Source: Phycisphaerae bacterium
Lineage (GTDB): Bacteria; Planctomycetota; Phycisphaerae; Phycisphaerales; UBA1924
Assembly: GCA_030429485.1 (NCBI GenBank)
Contig: JAUIFD010000001.1
Span: forward strand, 1 to 64,000
Direction: 5' to 3'
Length of the DNA: 64,000 nt
Shown here piece after piece: positions 44,306-52,552 of the stretch (within the stretch, counting starts at the first letter, position 1; each line of letters opens with the position of its first letter). The notes below the pieces were generated by a model. The model was not told the origin of the DNA, made no database searches, and saw only the letters and a program-made list of their open reading frames with translations. A program made the position numbers and the translations under genes.

Positions 44306-45517
44306 CTACGCCGCAGCGGTGATCGCAGTCTGTTCGGCGAATTCGGGGAGAAGCTGGCGCAGGATGCGGAGCACCTGCTCGCGCGGCGCCCGCGGGCCGA
44401 GCGTCTGCACCAGCGCCAACGCGGACTCACCATGGAACGGTCCCTCCGGCGCGACGCACGCCCGGATCCCGGGGTGCGGGGTCGGGGCGAGTTCCTCAGC
44501 GTCGTAGGCGAGCTGCTCGTGGAGCTTCTCGCCCGGGCGCGCGCCCGTGCAGGTGATGTCGATCTCCGGGCGACCCGAGCCGATCGCGTGCGACACGACG
44601 ATCCCCGTGGGGAGGCGGGGCTCAAACCCGTGCGCTCGCACGAATCGCTCGGCGAGCGACACGATCTGGATGGGCTTGCCCATGTCGAGCACGTAGACCG
44701 GCGCGGTCGCCGACGCGGGATCGGTCATGGCGGCGGCCTGGAGCACGAGCGTCGCGGCTTCGTGGATCGTCATGAAGTAGCGCGTCATGCGCGCATCGGT
44801 GATCGTCAGCGGGCCGCCCGAAGCGAGCTGCGCCGACCACACCTGGAGCACGCTCGCGGCCGACCCGAGCACGTTGCCGAACCGGACCATAGCGAAGGTC
44901 GCGGGCGCGCGCACGCTCGCGTCGCCCCAGCGCTCGCGCTCGGTTTGGTGCAGCCATCCGACATAGCGCTCCGCGAGGCGCTTGGTCGCGCCCATGACGC
45001 TCGTGGGGCGCACAGCCTTGTCGGTCGAGATGAGCACGAACCGCGCGCCGGCGATCTCCGTCGTCGCGTCGGCGACCGACGCTGTCCCGAGCGCGTTGTT
45101 GATCACCGCGAGGTGCGGGTGGTCTTCCATGAGCGGGACGTGCTTGTGTGCCGCAGCGTGGAGCACGACATCGGGGCGCAGCTCCGTCACCAGCTCGCGC
45201 GTGCCCTCGCGATCCACGACGTCGTGCAGCACGGCCCGCACGTCGAGGTGCGGGTGCCGCTCGCGCAGCTGGCGGTCGATCTCGAAGAGCGCGTTCTCCG
45301 AGCGCTCCATGAGGGCGAGGGTCTCGGGCTGAAACTCCGCGACGAGGCGGGCCAGGGCCGACCCGATCGACCCGCCCGCGCCGGTGATGAGCACGCGTCG
45401 GCGTCGGATGAGCCGACCGACCGCGTCGGGATCGAGGGCGTGGGGCGTGCGGGCGATGAGGCGGGCGAGGTCGAGCGGGGGGCCCCAGGCGCGAAGTCCG
45501 GTCGAGGGTGCGTCCAT
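44306..45517 (-). CDS. CapD/PglF-type nucleoside-diphosphate sugar dehydratase/epimerase
   Basis: 403 residues, no TM domain. RRRRVLITGAGGSIGSALARLV is the NAD-binding Rossmann motif; HAAAHKHVPLMEDHP and ISTDKAVRPTSVMGATKRLAERY are diagnostic for the CapD/FlaA1/PglF branch of the extended SDRs (catalytic T/D/K in place of the usual Tyr). These enzymes make 4,6-dehydrated or epimerised UDP-sugars for glycans. It starts divergently from ruvA (87 bases apart). Substrate unknown; manC nearby would fit sugar-nucleotide supply. Confidence 0.88.
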   Translation of the reverse strand: MDAPSTGLRAWGPPLDLARLIARTPHALDPDAVGRLIRRRRVLITGAGGSIGSALARLVAEFQPETLALMERSENALFEIDRQLRERHPHLDVRAVLHDVVDREGTRELVTELRPDVVLHAAAHKHVPLMEDHPHLAVINNALGTASVADATTEIAGARFVLISTDKAVRPTSVMGATKRLAERYVGWLHQTERERWGDASVRAPATFAMVRFGNVLGSAASVLQVWSAQLASGGPLTITDARMTRYFMTIHEAATLVLQAAAMTDPASATAPVYVLDMGKPIQIVSLAERFVRAHGFEPRLPTGIVVSHAIGSGRPEIDITCTGARPGEKLHEQLAYDAEELAPTPHPGIRACVAPEGPFHGESALALVQTLGPRAPREQVLRILRQLLPEFAEQTAITAAA

Positions 45518-45604
45518 GGGGGGCGTATCGGCGCACCCGGGGCGACGGGGTTGGGCGCGAGGTCACGTCAATGCCCGCGGGGGCGAAGGTCGATAGGTTG
45601 AGGC

Positions 45605-46255
45605 ATGATCCGCGCTCTCTTCGGCACCCTGACCGCACTCGACCCGATAACCAGGGCGGCCCTCGTCCGCATCGAGCAGGCGGGGATCGAGTACGAGGTG
45701 CTCCTCCCGGCGTACCTGGCTGACCGGCTGGCGTCGGCGGAGATGGGCTCGCCCGTGTCGCTCCGCACGCACCACGTGCTGGAGACCGCGACGCAGGGGG
45801 CGAGCTACGTGCCGAGACTGATGGGCTTTGGGTCGGAGTCGGAGCGCCGGTTCTTCGAGGTGTTCACGACGGTCAAGGGTGTGGGCGCGCGCAAGGCGCT
45901 CAAGGCGATGGCGCGCCCCCCGGGCGAGATCGCAGCAGCGATCGCGGCGAAGGACGCGAAGGCGCTGACCGCGCTGCCCGAGATCGGCAAGCGACTCGCG
46001 GAGACGATCATCGCGGAGCTTTCGGGCAAGGTGGACGCGTTTGTCGATCCGGGCGTCGGCGGTGCGATGGTGGAGACCAAAGGCGCCGGCCTCGCGCGCG
46101 CGCCGGGGGCGGTGGGCGACGCGATCGCGACGCTCATCGCGCTCGGCGAATCGCCCGCGGACGCGGAACGCCGGATCGAGGCCGCGGTGGCGAGGCTGGG
46201 CGGTGACGAGCATGGCGCGGAAGCACTGGTGCAGGCGGCGCTGGGGGGGGCGTAG
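45605..46255 (+). CDS. ruvA: Holliday junction branch migration protein RuvA
   Basis: 216 residues. RuvA binds Holliday junctions and guides the RuvB motor. The N-terminal OB-fold starts MIRALFGTLTAL, the two helix-hairpin-helix motifs are TTVKGVGARKALKAM and LPEIGKRLAETIIAEL, and the C-terminal RuvB-binding domain is DAIATLIALGESPADAERRIEAAV. ruvB and ruvC are not in the window. A run of eight G residues lies in the last codons. Confidence 0.93.
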   Translation: MIRALFGTLTALDPITRAALVRIEQAGIEYEVLLPAYLADRLASAEMGSPVSLRTHHVLETATQGASYVPRLMGFGSESERRFFEVFTTVKGVGARKALKAMARPPGEIAAAIAAKDAKALTALPEIGKRLAETIIAELSGKVDAFVDPGVGGAMVETKGAGLARAPGAVGDAIATLIALGESPADAERRIEAAVARLGGDEHGAEALVQAALGGA

Positions 46256-46291
46256 GTTGCAGCGCACCTGGCGCGAGGAGACTGTGGAGAA

Positions 46292-46310
46292 CACAGGCGA
46301 GACGCCTGTG
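46292..46310. repeat. Hairpin 1 upstream of manC
   Basis: CACAGGCG and CGCCTGTG form an 8-base-pair stem with a 3-base loop; outer GTGG (46284-46287) and CCAC (46311-46314) could extend it. It looks like a REP-type element of the kind dispersed between genes. Confidence 0.55.
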
Positions 46311-46342
46311 CCACGAGGGGCGGTAGGCAAGAGGCCGACGAG

Positions 46343-46366
46343 CACTGACCGCAGAGCAGGTCAGTG
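46343..46366. repeat. Hairpin 2 upstream of manC
   Basis: CACTGACC and GGTCAGTG form an 8-base-pair stem with an 8-base loop, 32 bases after hairpin 1 and also followed by a GCAC sequence. Confidence 0.5.
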
Positions 46367-46424
46367 GCACGGTGTTGTTGACCGCGTCGGGCTTTGTTGA
46401 CGACGCGGTGAGGTTGGAGGTTGG

Positions 46425-47549
46425 ATGCGGTATGCGATGATCATGGCGGGGGGCGCGGGAACTCGGCTCTGGCCGATGAGCCGACAAGGGCTTCCGAAGC
46501 AGCTCATCCCGTTTATTCGGCGCCCGGGGAGCGAGCGCGCGGTGTCGCTGCTCGAGCTTTCTGCGGGTCGGCTCGCGGCCATCGTGCCGGAGGAGCGCCG
46601 GTTTATCTGTACGGGTGAGCGGTATCGCGACTCGATCCGCGAGCGCGTGCCGGGGTTCACGGACGATCGCATCCTGGGCGAGCCCGCTGCGCGGGATACG
46701 GTCAACGCGGTCGGGTTTGCGGCAGCGGTGTTCGAGAAGCTCGATCCCGACGCGGTGTTCTGCGTGTTGACCGCGGACCACATCATCGAGCCGCAGCAAG
46801 ACTTTGCCGACGCGATCGATCTCGGGTTTCGCCTTGTGGAGGACGACGCGTCGCGCCTGGTCACCTTCGGCATCATGCCGACCGAGCCGGCGACGGGATT
46901 CGGGTATATCCACCGTGCGGAGGCGATCGAGGGATATGAGCCGTTGCGCACGGGTGGCGGCGCGTTCCGCGTGCAGCAGTTTGTGGAGAAGCCCGACCTC
47001 GCGACCGCGGAGCGGTACGTCGCGAGCGGCGAATACGGGTGGAACGCGGGGATGTTTGTCTTCAGTGCGCGCACGGTGATGGAGTGCCTGTCGCGATTCA
47101 AGCCGGAGTCGTACGAAGGGCTCAAGCGGATCCAGGACGCGTGGGGGACGCCCGAGGGCGAGGGGGTGCTGGGCGAGGTGTACCCGGCGCTGCCGAGAGT
47201 GTCGGTGGACTATGCGATCATGGAGCCTGCGTCGCGCGACGATCGCGTGACGGTGTGCGGCGTGGACATGGACGTGCGGTGGCTCGACGTCGGCTCGTGG
47301 CCGAGCTATGCCGAGACGCTCGAGCCCGACGCTGCGGGCAACCGGGCGAACGCGCCCGAGCACGTGGTGATGCACGACAGCTCGGGGAATCTGGTGGTGT
47401 CGGGCGGTACCGGCGCGCACGCGATCGCGCTGCTCGGGTGTGAGGACCTGATCGTGGTGCACACGGATGATGCGACGCTGATCATGCCGAGGGAGCGGGC
47501 GCAGGATTTGAAGGCGCTGCACGGGAAGGTGGGGGAGGGGTTGAAGTAG
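46425..47549 (+). CDS. manC: Mannose-1-phosphate guanylyltransferase
   Basis: 374 residues from ATG 46425 with GGAGG upstream. It makes GDP-mannose from mannose-1-phosphate and GTP. The nucleotidyltransferase signature is MAGGAGTRLWPMSRQGLPKQLIPF, with TADHIIEP for the metal/GTP site and QQFVEKPDLATAERYV. It is the short form without the phosphomannose isomerase domain. Two hairpins lie in the 169-base gap after ruvA. GDP-mannose would feed cell-surface glycans. Confidence 0.9.
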   Translation: MRYAMIMAGGAGTRLWPMSRQGLPKQLIPFIRRPGSERAVSLLELSAGRLAAIVPEERRFICTGERYRDSIRERVPGFTDDRILGEPAARDTVNAVGFAAAVFEKLDPDAVFCVLTADHIIEPQQDFADAIDLGFRLVEDDASRLVTFGIMPTEPATGFGYIHRAEAIEGYEPLRTGGGAFRVQQFVEKPDLATAERYVASGEYGWNAGMFVFSARTVMECLSRFKPESYEGLKRIQDAWGTPEGEGVLGEVYPALPRVSVDYAIMEPASRDDRVTVCGVDMDVRWLDVGSWPSYAETLEPDAAGNRANAPEHVVMHDSSGNLVVSGGTGAHAIALLGCEDLIVVHTDDATLIMPRERAQDLKALHGKVGEGLK

Positions 47550-47643
47550 CGCGGGCCTGTCTCGCTACATGACCCTACGTTGCCCTATGGGCGACACGGC
47601 GACTGGGAAGTCGACGCCCCAACGACAACGTGCCGCGCCTCGT

Positions 47644-48645
47644 TTACGCGACGGCCTCCAGCAGCACCACCGCGAACCACCTACGTTCGTCGGTCCACCA
47701 CCCTGTCACGCGGAGCCCGGAAGCCGCGGCCTCTTCGCGGATCGTCGCTTCGGTGAACTTGTGGGAGTGCTCGGTGTGGATGCGTTCGCCATGCTCGATG
47801 TGGTATTCGCTTCCGAGCACGGCGCCTTCCTGGGGCTCGGTGCATTCGAGCCCCATCTCGATGCGCGAGCGTGCTTCGGACCAATCGGCTCGGTACCGGA
47901 ACGTATCGCGGTCGAGCCCGGCGTCGAGCTCACGGTTCATGCGGTCAATAAGGTTGTAGTTGAATTCGGCGGTCACGCCGGCGGAGTCGTCGTATGCGGC
48001 CCGGAGCACGTCGCGGTCCTTGACGAGGTCGAAGCCGATGAGCGCACGACCGTCGTCGCCTTTCGCGATGAAGTCGGCGAACGAGTCGAGCAGGTCTTTG
48101 CGGACCGCGCGGACCATGTTGCCGATGGTCGAGCCGGGGAAGAAGATGAGGCGACGATCCTCGGGGAGACCTTCGAGGTACCTGAGCCCCGTCGCGAACT
48201 CGCCACAGACCGGGTGGATGTCGGTGTCGGGGAAATGGCGCGCGATACGCTCGCTCGATTCAGCGAGCGCGGATCGGCTGATCTCGAGTGGTGCGAATGC
48301 TCGGGGCCTGTCGAGGGCGCTGAGCAGTGTCTCCGCTTTGGTGCCGTCGCCAGAGCCGGGCTCGACGACGACGCTGCCGGCGCCGATGCGCTCGGCGATT
48401 TCATCCATGCACTGTTCGTAGATGGCGTGCTCGGTGCGCGTGGGGTAGTAGTCGTTGGTCTCGCAGATCTGCTCGAACAGTCGGCTGCCGCGCGCGTCGT
48501 AGAGGTGCTTGGGCGGGATTGCCTTCTGGCCTTTGGGGGCGGTGAGCCCGTCGATGACATCTTGCTCGAAGGTATCGCGGAGTGTGGGGTCGCTCACCGT
48601 CTCGCGCAGATTGGCGAGAGACGAGTCGGCGCTTGAGGAGGACAT
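47644..48645 (-). CDS. egtD: L-histidine N(alpha)-methyltransferase (ergothioneine)
   Basis: 333 residues with GAGG just upstream of ATG 48645. EgtD trimethylates histidine to hercynine with SAM, the first step of ergothioneine synthesis. Diagnostic elements are IPPKHLYDARGSRLFEQI, TNDYYPTRTE, VVEPGSGDGTKAETLL (SAM site), FFPGSTIGNM and LIGFDLVKD. Follows egtB by 33 bases, so the two form an operon. Confidence 0.95.
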   Translation of the reverse strand: MSSSSADSSLANLRETVSDPTLRDTFEQDVIDGLTAPKGQKAIPPKHLYDARGSRLFEQICETNDYYPTRTEHAIYEQCMDEIAERIGAGSVVVEPGSGDGTKAETLLSALDRPRAFAPLEISRSALAESSERIARHFPDTDIHPVCGEFATGLRYLEGLPEDRRLIFFPGSTIGNMVRAVRKDLLDSFADFIAKGDDGRALIGFDLVKDRDVLRAAYDDSAGVTAEFNYNLIDRMNRELDAGLDRDTFRYRADWSEARSRIEMGLECTEPQEGAVLGSEYHIEHGERIHTEHSHKFTEATIREEAAASGLRVTGWWTDERRWFAVVLLEAVA

Positions 48646-48678
48646 GGAACCTCGTTTCCGGTTGAGGGTTCGTCGCGC

Positions 48679-49974
48679 TCAGACGGAGCGTGCGAGGCGG
48701 AGCCCGGCGAACTGCCAGCGCGATTCGGGCGAGAAGAAATTCCGGTATGTGTGGCGGATGTGCGTACGGGGCGTGGCGCACGATCCGCCGCGGAGCACGA
48801 ACGAGCCGCACATGAACTTCCCGTTGTACTCGCCGATCGCGCCCGGCAAAGGCGCATATCCGGGATAGGGCTCGTGCGCGGAGCGTGTCCACTCCCACAG
48901 GCCGCCAGCGAGTGATTGCATGCGTTCCACGGGAGCGGACGCGGACTTCGGGTGGATATCGCCGGATTCGAGGGAGTCGGCGGTGTCGAGCGCACCGCTC
49001 CATCGCTCGCTCGCGGCGTGTTCCCATTCGTGTTCGGTGGGGAGGCGCGCGCCGGCCCATCGTGCGAACGCGTCGGCTTCGAAGAAGCTGAGGTGTGCGA
49101 CGGGACGGTGCGGGTCGATCGGGAGTGTGCCGAACATCGTGAACTCGGTGTGGGCGTCGAGATCCCAATACAAGGGGCGCTCCCAACGCTCGCGCTGTAC
49201 CGCGGACCATCCCTCGTCGAGCCATAGGAGCGAACGTTCGTATCCGCCGTCGGCGATGAACTCGGCAAACTCGGCGTTGGTCACGGGTCTCGACGCGAGT
49301 TCGAAGGGCTCGAGGAAACGGCGATGGTGGGGGGTCTCGTTGTCGTACGCGAAGCGCTCGGAATCGTGCCCGATCCCGACGATGCCGCCTTGGTGCGCCA
49401 ACCAGTCGACCTCGCCGGGATTCGGCGCGGGCGCCGGAGCGTCGCGATCGACGTGGTAGCTCGGCTGGAGGGGGTTGGCGCGCAAGAGAAGTTTGGTATC
49501 CGTGAGCAGCAGCTCCTGGTGCTGTTGCTCGTGGTTGACGCCGAGCTCGACGAGTGAGGCGATCTCGATCACGTCGTCATCGGATGCCGTGCGCAGGAGT
49601 GTGGCGATGCGCTCGTCAACCACGTCGCGATACGCCATCACCTCGCCGACGCCCGGGCGTGTGAGGACGCCGCGCCGATCGCGAGGGTGCCGCTCGCCGA
49701 CGGCGTGGTAATAGGAGTTGAAGAGCACGCGGAACGCCTCGGCGTAGGGGCGGAAGCTGGTTTCGAATCGCTCGAGGATGAAGGTCTCGAAGAACCAGGT
49801 CGTGTGCGCGAGGTGCCACTTCGCCGGGCTTGCGCACGTGGCGACCTGCACCACCATGTCCTCGGCGTTGAGCGGTGCGCAGAGCGCGTTGGTGGCGCGA
49901 CGTGTGTGGAGGTATCGCGCGACGAGCGAGTCTCGGTCTACGGCTTCCGCGCGTGCGCTGCGGTCCGTCGTCAA
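48679..49974 (-). CDS. egtB: Hercynine oxygenase / sulfoxide synthase EgtB
   Basis: 431 residues from TTG 49974, with GGAGA about 5 bases upstream. EgtB joins a thiol to hercynine using Fe and O2. The N-terminal DinB-like domain has the iron histidines in KWHLAHTTWFFE and NHEQQHQELLL. The C-terminal FGE-sulfatase-like domain has LPTEHEWEHAA, GGLWEWT and VLRGGSCATPRTHIRHTYRNFF. Whether cysteine or gamma-glutamylcysteine is the thiol cannot be told; no egtA, egtC or egtE homologue is here. Confidence 0.93.
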   Translation of the reverse strand: MTTDRSARAEAVDRDSLVARYLHTRRATNALCAPLNAEDMVVQVATCASPAKWHLAHTTWFFETFILERFETSFRPYAEAFRVLFNSYYHAVGERHPRDRRGVLTRPGVGEVMAYRDVVDERIATLLRTASDDDVIEIASLVELGVNHEQQHQELLLTDTKLLLRANPLQPSYHVDRDAPAPAPNPGEVDWLAHQGGIVGIGHDSERFAYDNETPHHRRFLEPFELASRPVTNAEFAEFIADGGYERSLLWLDEGWSAVQRERWERPLYWDLDAHTEFTMFGTLPIDPHRPVAHLSFFEADAFARWAGARLPTEHEWEHAASERWSGALDTADSLESGDIHPKSASAPVERMQSLAGGLWEWTRSAHEPYPGYAPLPGAIGEYNGKFMCGSFVLRGGSCATPRTHIRHTYRNFFSPESRWQFAGLRLARSV

Positions 49975-50103
49975 ACCGTCTCCGATGCGATCAGAGTGCG
50001 GCGAGAGGCGACGCTCCCACGCGACGCCCGGATGGGCAGCCTAGCCGAACGCTGAAGGCGACGCCACAATCGCGCGGGAAACGCTGTATTTGATGAGTAT
50101 GCG

Positions 50104-51090
50104 CTAATCTGAGGCGCTGTCGCTCGCGCGACGCGCTTTGCCGATGGCCTTGGCCTTGCCGATGGTGCGTGCACGCCTCGGTCGCACCGCGGGTGCCTTG
50201 GGCTCTTCGGGCGGCGGGCTTTCTTCGACGGGCGTCTCGGTCGGCGTCTCGGCCGTGTCGGTCTCGGCGCGTGCTGCAGCACCGGAGATTACTTCATAGC
50301 ACGTGGCGAGCAAACCGACCATCGGAAAGCCGCGCTGGAACGGGCTGGGGCCGAGGCGTCGCAGGAGTACGTGACTCGCTTCGGGGCGCGTCAGCGGGAG
50401 TTCGAGCGATGCGAGTTCGTCGCCTGCCTGCCAGAATCGGCGAGGGTCTTCGGCCGCGCCTTCCGCAGAGAGCGACGGCGCGTAGACAGGTGTCGCTTCC
50501 CCTCCGCCTGCGCTGAGCTGGCGCCGTTGGCGCATGCGCTCGATGAGTTCCTCCGAGGCGAGCCCGCGCAGGCCGAAGATCAGGAACGGATCGGTGGCGA
50601 GCCGGTCAGCGACCAGCAGCGCGGCGCACAGCGCGTGCTTGCACCATGCGCCGGGGTCGCGTTTGCCGCGCACGCAGGTGCAAGTCGGGCGCATCTCGGC
50701 GCCGGTCGGAAACAAGTGGAGCCCGAAGGGTGCGAAGGCGTCCTCGATCGTCGGGGGGAGTTCGCCGGAGAGGAGCTTGGCGGCGTAGAGCGCCTGCTCG
50801 CTCATCGAGTTCACCACGCGCCCCCACGCGCTCTCGTCGATCTTGCCGATCTCGATACGCACGGCGTAGGCGGCGCGCAGGCGGCCCTGCACGGACCCGG
50901 CGACGAGCCCGGGATCGAGCCCGAGCCTCCGGATCTGTCCTGCCTTGGCGTACTCCATCGCCTCGGACAGGTTGCCTGAAGGTGCGGCCGCTTCGAGCAA
51001 GCGCAGCCAGCGCTGGGTGGCCCAGTGTCCCGGAAGTTTGCCTTCACGGTCGGAGAGACGCACGCCGCCGCGCACCTTGCGCGGGTGCAT
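50104..51090 (-). CDS. SWIM zinc-finger domain protein
   Basis: 328 residues from ATG 51090, with GAGGAG 6 bases upstream; the open frame continues further but that part is noise. RPTCTCVRGKRDPGAWCKHALCAALLVAD is a SWIM-type C-x-C...C-x-H zinc finger (about residues 180-205), which binds DNA or protein. The surrounding helices (FGLRGLASEELIERMRQRR) match the standalone SWIM proteins often encoded beside SNF2 helicases, but none lies here. The Pro/Lys/Ala-rich C-terminus is histone-tail-like. It lies 85 bases after rplI on the same strand. Confidence 0.75.
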   Translation of the reverse strand: MHPRKVRGGVRLSDREGKLPGHWATQRWLRLLEAAAPSGNLSEAMEYAKAGQIRRLGLDPGLVAGSVQGRLRAAYAVRIEIGKIDESAWGRVVNSMSEQALYAAKLLSGELPPTIEDAFAPFGLHLFPTGAEMRPTCTCVRGKRDPGAWCKHALCAALLVADRLATDPFLIFGLRGLASEELIERMRQRRQLSAGGGEATPVYAPSLSAEGAAEDPRRFWQAGDELASLELPLTRPEASHVLLRRLGPSPFQRGFPMVGLLATCYEVISGAAARAETDTAETPTETPVEESPPPEEPKAPAVRPRRARTIGKAKAIGKARRASDSASD

Positions 51091-51175
51091 CGTCGGCTCC
51101 TCGATGCGCCGCAGCGGGCGCGACCCAGGCGGAATCCGTTCCGGGGGTTTGTTCGACGTCAATCTGCGCTCCCCG

Positions 51176-51769
51176 TCACCCCTCGGCGGGCGTTTCCGAC
51201 GCCTCGGGCTTGGGCTCTTCGCTCGGGGCCTTCGTCTTCTTCGAGTTCTTGGGCTTCTCGATGAGGTTGCCCTCGTTGTCGAACTCCATCTCGTCGCGCT
51301 CTTCCTCGAGCTTGCGGTCGGCCTCGACCCACACATGCACCGCCGTCTCGAGATCGGAGTCGAACTTGACGGTCACTTCGTAGTCGCCGATGCGCTTGAT
51401 GGTGTGCGGGAGGCGGACCTCGCGGGGCCTGACGGCGAATCCGAGCGACGTGAGGGCGGCGGAGAGGTCCTGCTGCGTGACCGAGCCGTAGAGCACGCCC
51501 TGGTCGTTGCAGGAGCGCTCGAGCGTCATCTCGAGGCCCTCCATCTTCGCGATGAGCTGCTCGCGTTCGGAGCGGAGGGCAGCCATCTCCTTCTGCGCCT
51601 CGGCGCGGGCCGAGGCCAGTTCCGCGAGACGCTCATCCGAGGGCGTCGTCGCGAGCCCAAGGGGGAGCAGGTAGTTGCGGGCGTACCCGAGACGCACCTT
51701 GACGACATCGCCCACGATGCCGAGGTTGTCGACGTTGGACGTGAGAAGGAGCTGAACGTTCTTCGCCAT
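51176..51769 (-). CDS. rplI: Large ribosomal subunit protein bL9, extended
   Basis: 197 residues from ATG 51769 (GAGGA upstream). MAKNVQLLLTSNVDNLGIVGDVVKVRLGYARNYLLPLGLA is the bL9 N-terminal domain, followed by the long helix and the C-terminal domain (LYGSVTQQDLSAALTSLGF, IKRIGDYEVTVKFDSDLETAVHVWV). bL9 is usually about 150 residues; here roughly 47 more residues form an acidic then Lys/Pro/Glu-rich tail. The usual neighbours rpsF, ssb and rpsR are absent. Confidence 0.95.
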   Translation of the reverse strand: MAKNVQLLLTSNVDNLGIVGDVVKVRLGYARNYLLPLGLATTPSDERLAELASARAEAQKEMAALRSEREQLIAKMEGLEMTLERSCNDQGVLYGSVTQQDLSAALTSLGFAVRPREVRLPHTIKRIGDYEVTVKFDSDLETAVHVWVEADRKLEEERDEMEFDNEGNLIEKPKNSKKTKAPSEEPKPEASETPAEG

Positions 51770-51857
51770 GATGATCCTCGCTGTCCTGGCCTCGCGTGTG
51801 GCGTACGCTCGGCGAGTTAAGGAGCCGGTCGAGCTTGTGGGCGGCCCCAACGTGCTT

Positions 51858-51875
51858 GCAGCGGACACCCGCTGC
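51858..51875. repeat. Hairpin in the rplI upstream region
   Basis: GCAGCGG and CCGCTGC (7 base pairs) enclose a 4-base loop, about 90 bases upstream of rplI in its likely leader. It could be a leader regulatory hairpin or part of a divergent promoter region. Confidence 0.4.
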
Positions 51876-51976
51876 GATCGCAACAATAGCGCTCATCCAG
51901 GGTCTCGTCCGCCGAGGATGCAACCGCGGTCTTCCCCGCAGTTATCAACGAACCCACCACCGAGGAGCCACTCGCC

Positions 51977-52552
51977 ATGCGTCACCCCGCTCGATTCGCG
52001 TTTCCTTTCGCACTCGCTGCCGGCACGATCCCGGTGCTCAGCGGGTGTGCGACCTCGCCGAAGACCGCCGACGCCCCGCCCGCGGCCGCCCCGTCGGCAC
52101 CGGCTGTCGAGGTGCATGAGGTCGGGCGTTTCCGGTTTGCCGGCCAGCCGGACGAGCAGACCCTCAGGCAGCAGATCACCGGTGACGGCGTCGGGCTTGT
52201 GGTCAACTGCCGGCGCGATTCGGAGATGGAGCGGGTGCCGTTCGACGAGGCTGCGCTGATTGATGATCTGGGCGCTGATTACGCCCGCATTCCGATGGCC
52301 GGCGACGCCGGGTACTCGCCCGCGCAGGTCGATGAGTTTGCACGCCTCGTGAGCAAGAGCTCGGGCCCCGTGCTCATCCATTGCGCCTCGGGCGGGCGGG
52401 CCCGGACGATCTGGACGGCCTACCTCGTCCGTTACGAGGGCAAGTCGATCGATGAGGCGATCGCTATGGCACGCCAGGCCGGAGCGAGCGACGACCCGCT
52501 TCAGCAGCTGCTGGGCGAGCCGTTGTCGACGGACTTCGCGCGGAATCGGTGA
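51977..52552 (+). CDS. Lipoprotein with tyrosine-phosphatase-like domain
   Basis: 191 residues. The lipobox VLSGC follows a signal peptide, so it is a lipoprotein. A proline-rich linker leads to a compact domain with VVNCRRDSEMERVPFDEAAL, ARIPMAGDAGYSPAQV and LIHCASGGRARTIWTAYLV. HCASGGRAR fits the C-x5-R phosphatase loop of dual-specificity phosphatases. An enzyme on the outside of the membrane is suggested, but the substrate is unknown. Its last 89 bases overlap the HTH-receiver gene on the other strand. Confidence 0.7.
   Translation: MRHPARFAFPFALAAGTIPVLSGCATSPKTADAPPAAAPSAPAVEVHEVGRFRFAGQPDEQTLRQQITGDGVGLVVNCRRDSEMERVPFDEAALIDDLGADYARIPMAGDAGYSPAQVDEFARLVSKSSGPVLIHCASGGRARTIWTAYLVRYEGKSIDEAIAMARQAGASDDPLQQLLGEPLSTDFARNR

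Noticed and set aside
44273-45601. A 442-residue plus-strand open frame opposite the CapD-like gene
   Set aside because: It is Arg/His/Asp-rich shadow sequence. The minus-strand SDR motifs are unambiguous.
46243-46250. A run of eight G residues near the end of ruvA, possible phase variation
   Set aside because: It lies only a few codons before the stop, so slippage would change just the last residues, and RuvA is not a typical phase-variable protein.
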